Source: Aliikangiella maris (GTDB taxonomy: Bacteria > Pseudomonadota > Gammaproteobacteria > Enterobacterales > Kangiellaceae). From it: a DNA stretch of 64,000 nucleotides. Positions 42,779 to 51,477 of the stretch are shown in pieces. Below the pieces are notes generated by a model. That model saw only the letters and a program-made list of their open reading frames with translations. It had not been told where the DNA came from and did no database searches. The position numbers and the translations under genes were made by a program. Positions within the stretch are counted from its first letter, which is position 1. Each line of letters begins with the position of its first letter. The stretch is from the NCBI RefSeq assembly GCF_040719265.1, contig NZ_JBFDAH010000007.1:1-64000 (forward strand), in the 5' to 3' direction.

Positions 42779-44047
42779 ATGGCTGTTCAAGCAATTAAGA
42801 AAGAAAGAAAAACCACACAGAGAAAAGCCGCTAAAGCGCCTAAGCAGTTTAGCTTTAGTTGGGAAGGTGCTGATAAAAAAGGCCAGCGTGTCAAAGGCGA
42901 AATGATTAGTGAGTCGCCTGCAATCGTTAAAGCGCACCTTCGCAAACAAGGTATTAGCCCAATAAAGGTGGTAAAAAAAGCACAGCCATTATTTGGTGGT
43001 GGTAAAGGCAAACCAGTCAATGCATCAGATATTGCCCTGTTTTCGCGTCAAATTGCGACAATGATGAAAGCAGGCGTCCCTTTAGTGCAATCTTTTGACA
43101 TTATTGGTCGTGGTAATGAAAAGCCTTCTGTCCAAGATCTTTTACTTGGTGTTAAAAGTGACGTTGAAGCAGGTAATACTCTAGCAGAGTCACTTCGCAA
43201 ACAACCCAAATATTTTGACGATCTCTTTTGTGATTTAGTGGAAGCGGGTGAACAATCCGGTTCTCTTGAAGGAATGCTAGATAGAATTGCCACTTATAAA
43301 GAAAAAACTGAAGCACTTAAATCAAAAATTAAAAAAGCATTAACATACCCGATTGCCGTTGTTGTTATTGCGGTTGTGGTTACGGCTATATTATTAGTTA
43401 AGGTTGTCCCACAGTTTCAGGAAGTTTTCCAAAGTTTTGGCGCAGATTTGCCCGCATTTACCTTAATGGTAATTTCCATGTCCGAATTTATGCAGGAATA
43501 CTGGTGGATGTTTCTATTTGGTACTATTGGCTTTTTTATGCTGCATAAACAATTACTTTTGAAATCTAAGGACTTAAGAGATCGAGAAGATAAGTTGTTA
43601 TTGAAAGTCCCTGTTATTGGTGCAATCTTGCATAAAGCTGCCGTTGCCCGTTATGCTCGAACCTTATCAACTACATTCGCAGCCGGTGTACCACTGGTTG
43701 AAGCACTCGACTCTGCTGCTGGCGCTTCTGGCAACGCACTTTATCGTGATGCTATTTTACGTATACGCGATGATGTCACAACCGGTATGCAAATGAACCT
43801 AGCCATGCAATCAACGGGCGTATTCCCCAATATGGTGGTACAAATGGTGGCAATTGGTGAAGAATCTGGTTCAATTGACACGATGCTTTCAAAAATAGCT
43901 GACATTTATGAACAAGAAGTCGATGATGCTGTTGATGGTTTAAGTGCATTACTTGAACCACTGATCATGGCAGTATTAGGGATACTAATCGGCGGCTTAA
44001 TTGTTGCGATGTATTTACCTATATTCCAATTGGGCGGTGTGGTTTAG
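42779..44047 (+). CDS. pilC: Type IV pilus inner-membrane platform protein
   Basis: 422 residues with two tandem T2SSF domains: cytoplasmic blocks around FSRQIATMMKAGVPLVQS (about 85-102) and YARTLSTTFAAGVPLVEA (about 290-307), and three membrane segments near 195-217, 240-262 and 400-420. The N-terminus is basic (KKERKTTQRKAAK). It receives the motion of PilB to insert pilins. Second gene of pilBCD; length normal. Confidence 0.97.
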   Translation: MAVQAIKKERKTTQRKAAKAPKQFSFSWEGADKKGQRVKGEMISESPAIVKAHLRKQGISPIKVVKKAQPLFGGGKGKPVNASDIALFSRQIATMMKAGVPLVQSFDIIGRGNEKPSVQDLLLGVKSDVEAGNTLAESLRKQPKYFDDLFCDLVEAGEQSGSLEGMLDRIATYKEKTEALKSKIKKALTYPIAVVVIAVVVTAILLVKVVPQFQEVFQSFGADLPAFTLMVISMSEFMQEYWWMFLFGTIGFFMLHKQLLLKSKDLRDREDKLLLKVPVIGAILHKAAVARYARTLSTTFAAGVPLVEALDSAAGASGNALYRDAILRIRDDVTTGMQMNLAMQSTGVFPNMVVQMVAIGEESGSIDTMLSKIADIYEQEVDDAVDGLSALLEPLIMAVLGILIGGLIVAMYLPIFQLGGVV

Positions 44048-44129
44048 TCGATTTTACTCAAAAATTGAAGAGTAGCGATTTAACCTTTTGTTCAGTTACT
44101 TAAATTCAACTCAAATAACATCCAAATGC

Positions 44130-44159
44130 GTCAGTAAGTTAGTCCAATAACTTACTGAC
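44130..44159 (+). other. Perfect 12-bp stem-loop just upstream of pilD
   Basis: GTCAGTAAGTTA (44130-44141) pairs with TAACTTACTGAC (44148-44159) around a 6-nt loop, ending 15 bases before the pilD ATG. No T-tract follows, and the pilD start lacks a visible Shine-Dalgarno sequence, so the structure may affect pilD translation or mRNA processing between pilC and pilD. Confidence 0.7.
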
Positions 44160-44174
44160 TATAAATGATAATTT

Positions 44175-45080
44175 ATGAATCAAATAATTCAGGCACTTGA
44201 GTTTTATCCCAGCATTCTCATTACAGTCACCTTAATATTTGGACTTTTGGTTGGCAGCTTTTTAAATGTTGTCATCTTTCGCTATCCAATCATGTTGTTT
44301 CGTGAGTGGGAAAACATGGCGAAAGACATGCTCACTGAGCGAGGATTTCAAATAACTGCGCCTGAAAAACCTGTTGATAACTATCCAGCAAATTTTAATT
44401 TAGTCACCCCCCGCTCAGCTTGCCCTAAATGCGATCATAAAATTTCAGCTTTAGAAAATATTCCAATTCTTAGCTATCTCTTTCTGCGAGGTCGTTGTAG
44501 GAACTGCGCAACCCCTATTTCAATACGCTATCCATTAATAGAACTATTAACTGGTCTGTGTTTTGCTGCTTGCGCTTATCAGTTTGGCTACGGTTGGCCA
44601 TTAGTCATCTCGCTGGTAATCACGGCTTACTTTATTGCCATGAGCTTTATCGATATCGATCATCAATATTTGCCCGATACAATGACGCTCCCATTGGTAT
44701 GGTTGGCTATTATTGCGGCTATGCAGCCTTTATATGTGTCTTTGAACGATGCACTAATTGGCGCAATTGCTGGTTACTTAAGTTTATGGAGCGTTTACTG
44801 GGTCTATAAGTTACTGACCGGAAAAGAAGGCATGGGACACGGCGACTTTAAACTGTTAGCCGTTATTGGTGCATTAGTAGGTTGGCAAAAGCTGGGGCTG
44901 GTGATTATTCTTTCGGCCGGCGTTGGTGCCATAATTGGAGGCACTTTATTACTAATTCAGGCAAAAGGTATGCAAACGCGAATCCCTTTTGGTCCCTATT
45001 TAGTGGTTGCAGGCTGGTGCACTTTCCTTTGGGGAGAACCAATGATGCAAGTCTATTTAAACCTGATTGGCGTCGCATAA
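44175..45080 (+). CDS. pilD: Prepilin peptidase / N-methyltransferase
   Basis: A 301-residue polytopic membrane protein that cuts prepilin leaders and methylates the new N-terminal Phe. The cytoplasmic zinc-binding loop has C83, C86, C108 and C111. The aspartyl protease residues lie in SFIDIDHQYLPD (D160/D162) and GMGHGDFKLL (D224). The order pilB-pilC-pilD-coaE is the classical gammaproteobacterial arrangement. Its substrates here include the pilins at 25697 and 26216, the second with an atypical Ala at -1. Both domains are complete. Confidence 0.97.
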   Translation: MNQIIQALEFYPSILITVTLIFGLLVGSFLNVVIFRYPIMLFREWENMAKDMLTERGFQITAPEKPVDNYPANFNLVTPRSACPKCDHKISALENIPILSYLFLRGRCRNCATPISIRYPLIELLTGLCFAACAYQFGYGWPLVISLVITAYFIAMSFIDIDHQYLPDTMTLPLVWLAIIAAMQPLYVSLNDALIGAIAGYLSLWSVYWVYKLLTGKEGMGHGDFKLLAVIGALVGWQKLGLVIILSAGVGAIIGGTLLLIQAKGMQTRIPFGPYLVVAGWCTFLWGEPMMQVYLNLIGVA

Positions 45081-45125
45081 TCACACCTTTCATTAGAAAG
45101 TACTTGTTAAGAGACATTCAGATTG

Positions 45126-45779
45126 ATGACGCCAATAACCAATAACTCAACATTAAAAATATCACTAACAGGCGGTATAGCTTCAGGTAAGTCACAAGTA
45201 ACTCGACTATTTTCTCAACTCGGTATTGATATTATTGATGCAGATAAAATTGCTCGAGCATTATTTGCCCCTAAAGCTGTATTACTCAAAGATTTAAGAC
45301 ATCAGTTTGGCGATGGTATATTTTTTGACAGTGGCGAGTTAAATCGCGGTGCTTTAGGAAAAATAGTCTTTAATAACAAAGCAGCTCTAAAATGGCTTAA
45401 CGAATTAACTCACCCGCTGGTTGCAGATAAAATCAGTCAACAACTGACTCAAGTGCAGTCTGATTATGTGATTTTAGATATTCCCTTATTAATCAATCAA
45501 CAAGGCATCATTCCCACACATTTAAAAGCCGTTACCGATCGTGTTTTAGTGGTTGATGTTTGCCCTGAAATACAAATACAGCGCTTGTGTAAGCGCGATA
45601 ATATTACTCAAGAACAAGCATTATCAATTATTAATAATCAATCAACCCGCCAACAAAAATTAGCACTTGCTGATGATATTATTGATAATAACACAGATTT
45701 TTCTACACTAGAGAGACAAGTCAATGAATTACACAGAGTTTACTTGTCTCTCGCAAGCCAATCAAAATCGAGAAATTAA
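45126..45779 (+). CDS. coaE: Dephospho-CoA kinase
   Basis: A 217-residue P-loop kinase phosphorylating the ribose 3'-OH of dephospho-CoA, the last step of CoA synthesis. P-loop TGGIASGKS (15-23), then IDADKIAR, the HPLV segment and DIPLLIN are all typical. I use the ATG at 45126; the codon before it is an in-frame TTG. It lies 45 bases after pilD and 2 bases before the GTG of zapD, so the three are probably cotranscribed, as in relatives. Confidence 0.96.
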   Translation: MTPITNNSTLKISLTGGIASGKSQVTRLFSQLGIDIIDADKIARALFAPKAVLLKDLRHQFGDGIFFDSGELNRGALGKIVFNNKAALKWLNELTHPLVADKISQQLTQVQSDYVILDIPLLINQQGIIPTHLKAVTDRVLVVDVCPEIQIQRLCKRDNITQEQALSIINNQSTRQQKLALADDIIDNNTDFSTLERQVNELHRVYLSLASQSKSRN

Positions 45780-45781
45780 AT

Positions 45782-46561
45782 GTGACCAGCAACACTCAAA
45801 CAGATTCAACATTAATTTTTGAATACCCGGCAAAACCACAAGTTCGCAGTTTTCTCAGGTTAGAATCACTTTTCAAGCGTTTCGAAAGAAACCGATTAGC
45901 AACCCACCCTGATAATCATCTATTTGCACTTAAAATTTTATTGGAAATTGTCGAAATACTTGAGCATGGTGATACTCGTTCAGAATTGACCAAGGAACTG
46001 GCAAGACTCTCTGAACAATTTTCTATTTTAAGAAAAAATCCAGAAGTTGATGTGAAAAAATTAGATACCTTTTTAGTCCAAATAAACCAACTAAAAGATT
46101 GGGTATTTGGTTATGAAGGACGATTCGGTGAAAAAATTCGTAAACATCCGTTTATTGAAAATGTGAGATATCGAACCAGTATTCCGGGTGGATATTGTCA
46201 ATTTGATTGCCCAGAATTATTTTTATTTCTTAATAAAGAATACAGTGAGCGACAACAACTTTTATTAAACTGGCTCGAAAATATAAAAGGAATAAAAACC
46301 AGCGTAGAAGTCATCTTAAAACTATTGCGTGATACAACAAAGTGGCAACATCAAGAAGCACCAATGGGGACATTTTTAATTGAAGCGACCGATCCGCCTT
46401 TTCAATTAATTCGTGTAAAGCTTGAAAAAACCTTGCATATTTTTCCTGAATTTAGCGTAGGAAAACATCGGAGTACAATTATATTTAAATCGTTTAATCA
46501 AGATTACAAAAAAATTCCTCAACAAAAACAGGTTCCATTCGAACTCGCTTGTTGCCATTAA
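45782..46561 (+). CDS. zapD: Cell division protein ZapD
   Basis: A 259-residue protein of the ZapD/YacF family, which bundles FtsZ filaments at mid-cell. Signature segments are IFEYPAKPQVRSFLRLE at the start, the helical EHGDTRSELTKEL region, PGGYCQFDCPE and the C-terminal FELACC. It starts with GTG, 2 bases after coaE. The small zinc protein gene yacG, which often follows zapD, is absent; a terminator follows immediately. Confidence 0.95.
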   Translation: MTSNTQTDSTLIFEYPAKPQVRSFLRLESLFKRFERNRLATHPDNHLFALKILLEIVEILEHGDTRSELTKELARLSEQFSILRKNPEVDVKKLDTFLVQINQLKDWVFGYEGRFGEKIRKHPFIENVRYRTSIPGGYCQFDCPELFLFLNKEYSERQQLLLNWLENIKGIKTSVEVILKLLRDTTKWQHQEAPMGTFLIEATDPPFQLIRVKLEKTLHIFPEFSVGKHRSTIIFKSFNQDYKKIPQQKQVPFELACCH

Positions 46562-46585
46562 AAAAAGCCGCAAAACGGCTTTTTT
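46561..46585. terminator. Bidirectional rho-independent terminator between zapD and the GlyGly-CTERM gene
   Basis: The stem AAAAAAGCCG/CGGCTTTTTT (46561-46570 with 46576-46585) with a 5-nt loop has T-tracts on both strands and lies between two convergent genes. The first base overlaps the zapD stop codon. Confidence 0.93.
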
Positions 46586-46608
46586 AATTTTAAATATATG
46601 CCAGAGTT

Positions 46609-47850
46609 TTAGTTTTTACTTTGTCTTCTTGAAATGACTATCAATCCGCTCAGCAAAGCAATAAACCACCCCATCGCACCACCACCCGACTCATGACTAT
46701 GAGTTGCCTCTTCTCGGTGAATCGGATCGGAATCAGTACCGACAACATCAAAATCAAAATCATAGTTATGAGACTCAATACCTAGCTGCGATAAAGCGGA
46801 AAAGTCTTGCGCCGCATTGGCAATAATTTGGTTAGTCACGACATCGATCAATTGAATCTGTACATCATACCAACCAGGTATTTGACCATTTTCAAAATAA
46901 ATATCGATATATTCCGTTTGATTTCCTAAAACAAAGTTTTCCGTTTCGACATATGATGAATTAAATGTCAATGTATCCAACAAAACCACTTTTGCATAAA
47001 CATTGCGTCCAGCAGCGTAAGTGTCAATATCATAGGTCAAAGATAAATGTGTATAAAAGCCATCCCTGTCACCATCCTCAGACAACTCCGATGAAACATA
47101 AGTAATCAGCGTGCTATCACTATTTAGTTCATGTTCATTATCTTCTAAAGGCAGCGCATAAAGACTATTAAAAATGTCAGCATCAACGGTATCAACAAAA
47201 TCAGGATCTCCATACTCATACAGATCAATCAACACATCATAATGGTCAGTCGGAAAATCATAATTCAAACGTGTTGTTACCGAATAATAATCATCACTAT
47301 CATTGCCATAAATCGTAAAAGTATCTGTAGTTTTATATAAAACCCAAGGGCCTCCATTTTTACTTAAATACAAATCTGCAAACACCTCAGCATACCCACC
47401 AGAATAGTTAGGATCAAAGTTAACCGTAAATTCTGAATAATAACCATCACCATCATGATCATAATCCAAACTGGTCCATGCCTCATAAATGACAAAGTTA
47501 TGAGCGTTGTGGCTTTTTTGAGGTGTTTGACTACGGTAAATTGGTTGCTTTTGAATTTGCTGTTTATTCAGTGCGCTTGCGTGTTTTTCCGTATTGTTTT
47601 TAGCGCTCTCTTTTACGACACTACGGCGACTTATCTTAGCACTATTATTTTTGCTCGCAATCGAAACATCTTGAACTGAACGACTTGCAGCTTGCTGAAT
47701 AACGGAAACATTTGGAACGACGGATTCGAGTTTAAATGAACTATTGTTCAGACTTTTAGTAGAATCGTTGAGAGTGTTATCTGTAGAACTAGCGTGTAAT
47801 ACACCAAGCGGAGATGCTATCAATAATATTGTCGGTATCAGTTTTTTCAT
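46609..47850 (-). CDS. Secreted choice-of-anchor-H-type protein with GlyGly-CTERM sorting tail
   Basis: 413 residues. The signal peptide is MKKLIPTILLIASPLGVLHA. A Lys/Asn/Ser-rich stretch follows (about 20-115), then two similar halves, each with a YDHDGDGYYSEFTVNFD or EDGDRDGFYTHLSLTYD motif, i.e. Asp-rich calcium-type loops in a beta-sandwich. The C-terminus reads SGGGAMGWFIALLSGLIVISRR, the Gly-rich motif, hydrophobic helix and basic end of GlyGly-CTERM proteins processed by rhombosortase and exported by the type II system. Surface location is expected; function unknown. No rhombosortase gene is in the window. Confidence 0.88.
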   Translation of the reverse strand: MKKLIPTILLIASPLGVLHASSTDNTLNDSTKSLNNSSFKLESVVPNVSVIQQAASRSVQDVSIASKNNSAKISRRSVVKESAKNNTEKHASALNKQQIQKQPIYRSQTPQKSHNAHNFVIYEAWTSLDYDHDGDGYYSEFTVNFDPNYSGGYAEVFADLYLSKNGGPWVLYKTTDTFTIYGNDSDDYYSVTTRLNYDFPTDHYDVLIDLYEYGDPDFVDTVDADIFNSLYALPLEDNEHELNSDSTLITYVSSELSEDGDRDGFYTHLSLTYDIDTYAAGRNVYAKVVLLDTLTFNSSYVETENFVLGNQTEYIDIYFENGQIPGWYDVQIQLIDVVTNQIIANAAQDFSALSQLGIESHNYDFDFDVVGTDSDPIHREEATHSHESGGGAMGWFIALLSGLIVISRRQSKN

Positions 47851-47970
47851 GAGTAAACTCCTAACATTTATCAGCTTGAAGTGATTAAAACACTACCAGA
47901 CTGAATTGAGACTGAACCGTATTTAAATGATTAGCAATAAATTTTGACGTGATTTCATCGTTAATCTCTG

Positions 47971-47997
47971 CATTCTAATCAACGAGATGTTAGAATG
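47971..47997. promoter_or_regulatory. Inverted repeat in a divergent promoter region
   Basis: CATTCTAA (47971-47978) and TTAGAATG (47990-47997) are perfect 8-base inverted arms separated by 11 bases, lying between the divergent GlyGly-CTERM gene and the M49-like lipoprotein gene, 53 bases before the latter's ATG. It could be an operator or a leader hairpin. Confidence 0.3.
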
Positions 47998-48050
47998 AGC
48001 GCTGTTTATTTCAAAGCCTATTATGCTTAATTTTGTATTTCGGAGTTAAA

Positions 48051-49769
48051 ATGAAGCTTAAATTAATCAACTGTTTTATTTTCAGTCTATTTATTTTAGG
48101 CTGTAATCAGCCCTCAACGACAGATTCAACTTCGGCTGAACAAAACACGAAAAACAATCAATTAGCAGAAAGCGCGACGATCAACAACCAGATTCCATTA
48201 CGTTCAGCTAATCCTAGATTTAACATTTACCAAACCGTAGCGCTGACCAGTGATTTATCCCATTTAAGTCAAAACCAAAAAACCATGTTGGGATTATTAA
48301 TCGATGCGGCCCAAATAATGGATGATTTATTTTGGCAACAGGCATTTGGCAATAAACAAGAATTACTTGAATCTATAACCGATCCATTAACCAGAGAATT
48401 CATTGAAATCAATTATGGTCCGTGGGATCGTTTAAATAATAATAAGCCGTTTATCAAAGGCTACGGTGAAAAACCTGAAGGTGCCAAGTTTTATCCAGCA
48501 GATATGCAAAAATCAGAGCTGGAAACGGCCAATTTTAAAGACGCTCAATCACTTTATAGCTTAATTAAACGCAATGCTGATGGCGCTTTGTATGCGGTTC
48601 CTTATCACGAAGCTTACAAGACTGAACTTACCCAAGCTGCCACATTGCTTCAGCAAGCGGCCAAATATGCCGACAATACTCAGTTTGCTGAATATTTAAA
48701 TATGCGAGCAGACGCATTATTAACCGATAACTATCAGCCCAGTGATTTTGCCTGGATGGATATGAAAGATAATCCTATCGAGTTGGTCATAGGTCCAATC
48801 GAAACCTATGAAGATTTGCTATTTGGCTATCGCAGTGCTTATGAAGCCTATGTGCTTATCAAAGATCAACAGTGGAGTCAGCGATTGACAAAATATGCAG
48901 GCATGTTACCTGCGTTACAGCGGGATTTGCCTGTCGATGAGAAATATAAACAGGAAAAGCCCGGCTCCAATTCAGATTTAAACGCTTATGATGTGATTTA
49001 TTACGCCGGACATAGTAATGCGGGTTCAAAAACAATTGCCATCAACTTACCCAACGATGAGCAAGTTCAACTAGAGAAAGGAACTCGTCGCTTACAATTA
49101 AAAAACGCCATGAAAGCTAAATTTGAGCATATTCTTGTTCCCATTGCTAACGAGCTGATTGCCCAAGATCAACGTCAATTCGTGAAGTTTGATGCTTTTT
49201 TTGCTAATACCATGTTTCATGAAGTTGCCCATGGTTTAGGAATAAAGAACACAATTAATAATAAAGGCACTGTACGTACCGCTCTCAAAGAAGCTGCGTC
49301 TGCATTTGAAGAAGGCAAAGCCGATATTCTGGGTCTTTATATGGTTTCTAAACTATATGATTCCGGACATATGAGCGAAGGTTCATTAATGGATAATTAT
49401 GTGACTTTTTTAGCTGGTATATTCCGCAGTATTCGCTTTGGTGCAGCCAGTGCACACGGCAAAGCCAATATGGTACGTTTTAACTATTTTAAAGAAAAAG
49501 GAGCATTTACTCGCAATGAGCGGACCGGATTATATCGTATTAACTTTGACGCGATGACTATTGCAATGAATGAATTATCAAATATATTGCTAACCGTTCA
49601 AGGTAATGGCGATTATCAGCGTGCAGTAGAAATCCTCGAAAACTGGGGAACAATTGGCGAGCAATTAGAAAAAGATCTACAAAGAATTGATAAGTCAGGA
49701 ATTCCGGTGGATATTACCTTTAAACAAGGAAAAGAAATTTTAGGTTTAAAGGGTGTCAAAGCTCGCTAA
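48051..49769 (+). CDS. M49-like (dipeptidyl peptidase III family) metallopeptidase lipoprotein
   Basis: 572 residues from the ATG at 48051 (CGGAG 5 nt upstream; an earlier in-frame Met at 48033 lacks this site). The start MKLKLINCFIFSLFILGC is a lipoprotein signal with lipobox LILGC-like sequence. The catalytic zinc site is HEVAH (H390, E391, H394) followed about 26 residues later by EEGKAD (E420/E421), the same order as DPP III, whose first motif is normally HExxxH. Bacterial proteins of this sort often carry the shorter HExxH and are annotated as Zn-dependent hydrolases. It probably trims peptides in the periplasm. Monocistronic, with a terminator-like hairpin behind it. Confidence 0.85.
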   Translation: MKLKLINCFIFSLFILGCNQPSTTDSTSAEQNTKNNQLAESATINNQIPLRSANPRFNIYQTVALTSDLSHLSQNQKTMLGLLIDAAQIMDDLFWQQAFGNKQELLESITDPLTREFIEINYGPWDRLNNNKPFIKGYGEKPEGAKFYPADMQKSELETANFKDAQSLYSLIKRNADGALYAVPYHEAYKTELTQAATLLQQAAKYADNTQFAEYLNMRADALLTDNYQPSDFAWMDMKDNPIELVIGPIETYEDLLFGYRSAYEAYVLIKDQQWSQRLTKYAGMLPALQRDLPVDEKYKQEKPGSNSDLNAYDVIYYAGHSNAGSKTIAINLPNDEQVQLEKGTRRLQLKNAMKAKFEHILVPIANELIAQDQRQFVKFDAFFANTMFHEVAHGLGIKNTINNKGTVRTALKEAASAFEEGKADILGLYMVSKLYDSGHMSEGSLMDNYVTFLAGIFRSIRFGAASAHGKANMVRFNYFKEKGAFTRNERTGLYRINFDAMTIAMNELSNILLTVQGNGDYQRAVEILENWGTIGEQLEKDLQRIDKSGIPVDITFKQGKEILGLKGVKAR

Positions 49770-49807
49770 TTAAATAGAACCAAACCAATTAGATGGATGA
49801 CTTAACC

Positions 49808-49844
49808 AACTCAATCAGTTGTAAGATTGTTGAATTGAGTTTTT
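49808..49844 (+). terminator. Probable terminator after the M49-like gene
   Basis: AACTCAAT (49808-49815) pairs with ATTGAGTT (49834-49841) across an 18-nt loop and runs into a five-T tract, about 40 bases past the stop codon. The large loop makes it moderate. Confidence 0.5.
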
Positions 49845-49954
49845 GTGGTTAAAAACCAAACAATAAGTGATGACTAAGACGGTTTATCAAGTAGTTCAAG
49901 TTTTATTCAACTGAAACACCTGAGAGTTAATTCGTGATTGGTTAATATAAAATT

Positions 49955-49986
49955 TAGAAAAAGGCCATCTCCATCCGGGAGATGGC
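49955..49986 (-). terminator. Rho-independent terminator downstream of dnaQ
   Basis: On the minus strand the 9-bp stem GCCATCTCC/GGAGATGGC (49964-49972 with 49978-49986), 5-nt loop, is followed by CTTTTTCT. It lies about 160 bases beyond the dnaQ stop. The 374-base gap 49770-50143 holds this and the opposing hairpin but no gene. Confidence 0.8.
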
Positions 49987-50143
49987 AACTAACCTAACTT
50001 TGAGTCTATTTCTCGATAGGTTAACAATCTACTCAGATGGATAATAGTGGATAAAACGGTTAAATCATAATTTTAATTTCGAATAGCTACTATTTTCAAA
50101 ATCAATTAGCTATTAAAAATATCAATTGTTGATAGTAAACTTT

Positions 50144-50851
50144 CTAATGCCAGACCAGTTTGTCGCCGCAAGTTTCTCGCATTTTTTCCAAATAGGCTTC
50201 ATGCGCCTCGATCTCGCTCTCATTGGCTTTTAACACTTTAAATGGTTGCCTATTTTGAGGTAAGCGCCTAACGCCATCTTCATCGCGCTTTGCCGAGAAA
50301 TAATCTTGACGCTGAGTTAAGGTCAAATCAACCTGCCCGCCAGTCATTGCCAAATAAACATCGGCGAGTATTTCAGAGTCAAGCAACGCACCATGCAAAT
50401 CTCGTTGAGAGTTATCGATAAAATAGCGTTTGCATAACGCATCCAAACTGTTTTTCTGTCCTGGGTGCATTTGTCGCGCCAGTACCAAGGTATCGAGAAT
50501 CGAACAATAATCCTCTATTTTTCCCAGATTGGGGTCGTAAGCTTTAAATTCATGATTAATAAACCCCACATCAAACGGCGCATTGTGAATTATGAGTTCT
50601 GCACCTTTTACAAATTCAATAAAATCTTTCACAACATCCTGAAAGAGAGGTTTATCTGCCAAAAACTCATTGGTAATACCATGAACTTCAATAGCCCCAT
50701 CATCCACTTCTCGCTGAGGATTAATATACACATGGTAGTGGTTTCCAGTTAATCGTCTATTAACCAGCTCTACACATCCAATTTCGATAATTTTATGGCC
50801 ACGAGAAGGCTCTAAACCAGTTGTCTCTGTATCTAGTACAATTTGTCTCAT
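50144..50851 (-). CDS. dnaQ: DNA polymerase III epsilon subunit (3'-5' proofreading exonuclease)
   Basis: 235 residues. The DEDDh active site is complete: D7 and E9 (VLDTETTG), D94 (NAPFDVGF), H153 and D158 (LHGALLDSE). The spacing matches E. coli epsilon, where the last three are D103, H162 and D167. The C-terminal third is the polymerase-binding tail. It lies 88 bases downstream of rnhA on the same strand; E. coli has the two genes adjacent but divergent. Confidence 0.97.
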   Translation of the reverse strand: MRQIVLDTETTGLEPSRGHKIIEIGCVELVNRRLTGNHYHVYINPQREVDDGAIEVHGITNEFLADKPLFQDVVKDFIEFVKGAELIIHNAPFDVGFINHEFKAYDPNLGKIEDYCSILDTLVLARQMHPGQKNSLDALCKRYFIDNSQRDLHGALLDSEILADVYLAMTGGQVDLTLTQRQDYFSAKRDEDGVRRLPQNRQPFKVLKANESEIEAHEAYLEKMRETCGDKLVWH

Positions 50852-50939
50852 TGATAGTCACTCAGAATCAATTAGTGATTGAATAATGTATTAACGCGAT
50901 TAGCCATTTATGATTTAATTGTTTTAAGGCTGTAAATGA

Positions 50940-51383
50940 TTATTTGCTTGAGTTCAATTCGTCAATTCCTTGATTAGCCAATGTGTCGGCTCTTTCATTT
51001 TCAGGATGTCCACTATGCCCTTTTACCCAACGCCATTCAATATCATGACGCTGATTCAATTGATCAAGAATTTGCCATAAGTCGGCATTTTTAACCGGCT
51101 TTTTTGCTGAGTTTTTCCAGCCTCTTGCTTTCCAGCCGGGAAGCCACTCGGTAATTCCTTTACGCACATATTGAGAGTCAGTCGTTAAAATCACCTTACT
51201 CGGGCGTTTAATAGCTTCGAGTGCTTTTATTGCTGCGGTGAGTTCCATGCGGTTGTTTGTGGTTTGCGATTCACCACCATAAATCTCTTTTAAGTGTTCT
51301 CCAGCGCGTAATATTGCACCCCATCCACCAGGACCAGGATTACCACGACATGCACCATCGGTAAAAATACTGATATAACTCAA
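50940..51383 (-). CDS. rnhA: Ribonuclease HI
   Basis: 147 residues, cutting the RNA strand of RNA-DNA hybrids. Catalytic D9 (FTDGACRGNPGPGG), E47 (NNRMELTAA), D69 (TTDSQYV), H123 and D133 (ERADTLA) are each one position from the E. coli numbers. The basic handle region (GWKARGWKNSAKKPVKN) is present. The start is TTG at 51383 with AAGG about 8 nt upstream. Same locus order as E. coli (gloB, methyltransferase gene, rnhA, dnaQ). Confidence 0.97.
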   Translation of the reverse strand: MSYISIFTDGACRGNPGPGGWGAILRAGEHLKEIYGGESQTTNNRMELTAAIKALEAIKRPSKVILTTDSQYVRKGITEWLPGWKARGWKNSAKKPVKNADLWQILDQLNQRHDIEWRWVKGHSGHPENERADTLANQGIDELNSSK

Positions 51384-51477
51384 AAATTAAACCTTAATAA
51401 TTAATTTATAAACTGTTTTGCAACTTCAGATTGCTATTATTACTTGAACCAAAGACAGATTGAAGTCTTTCAGCAAA

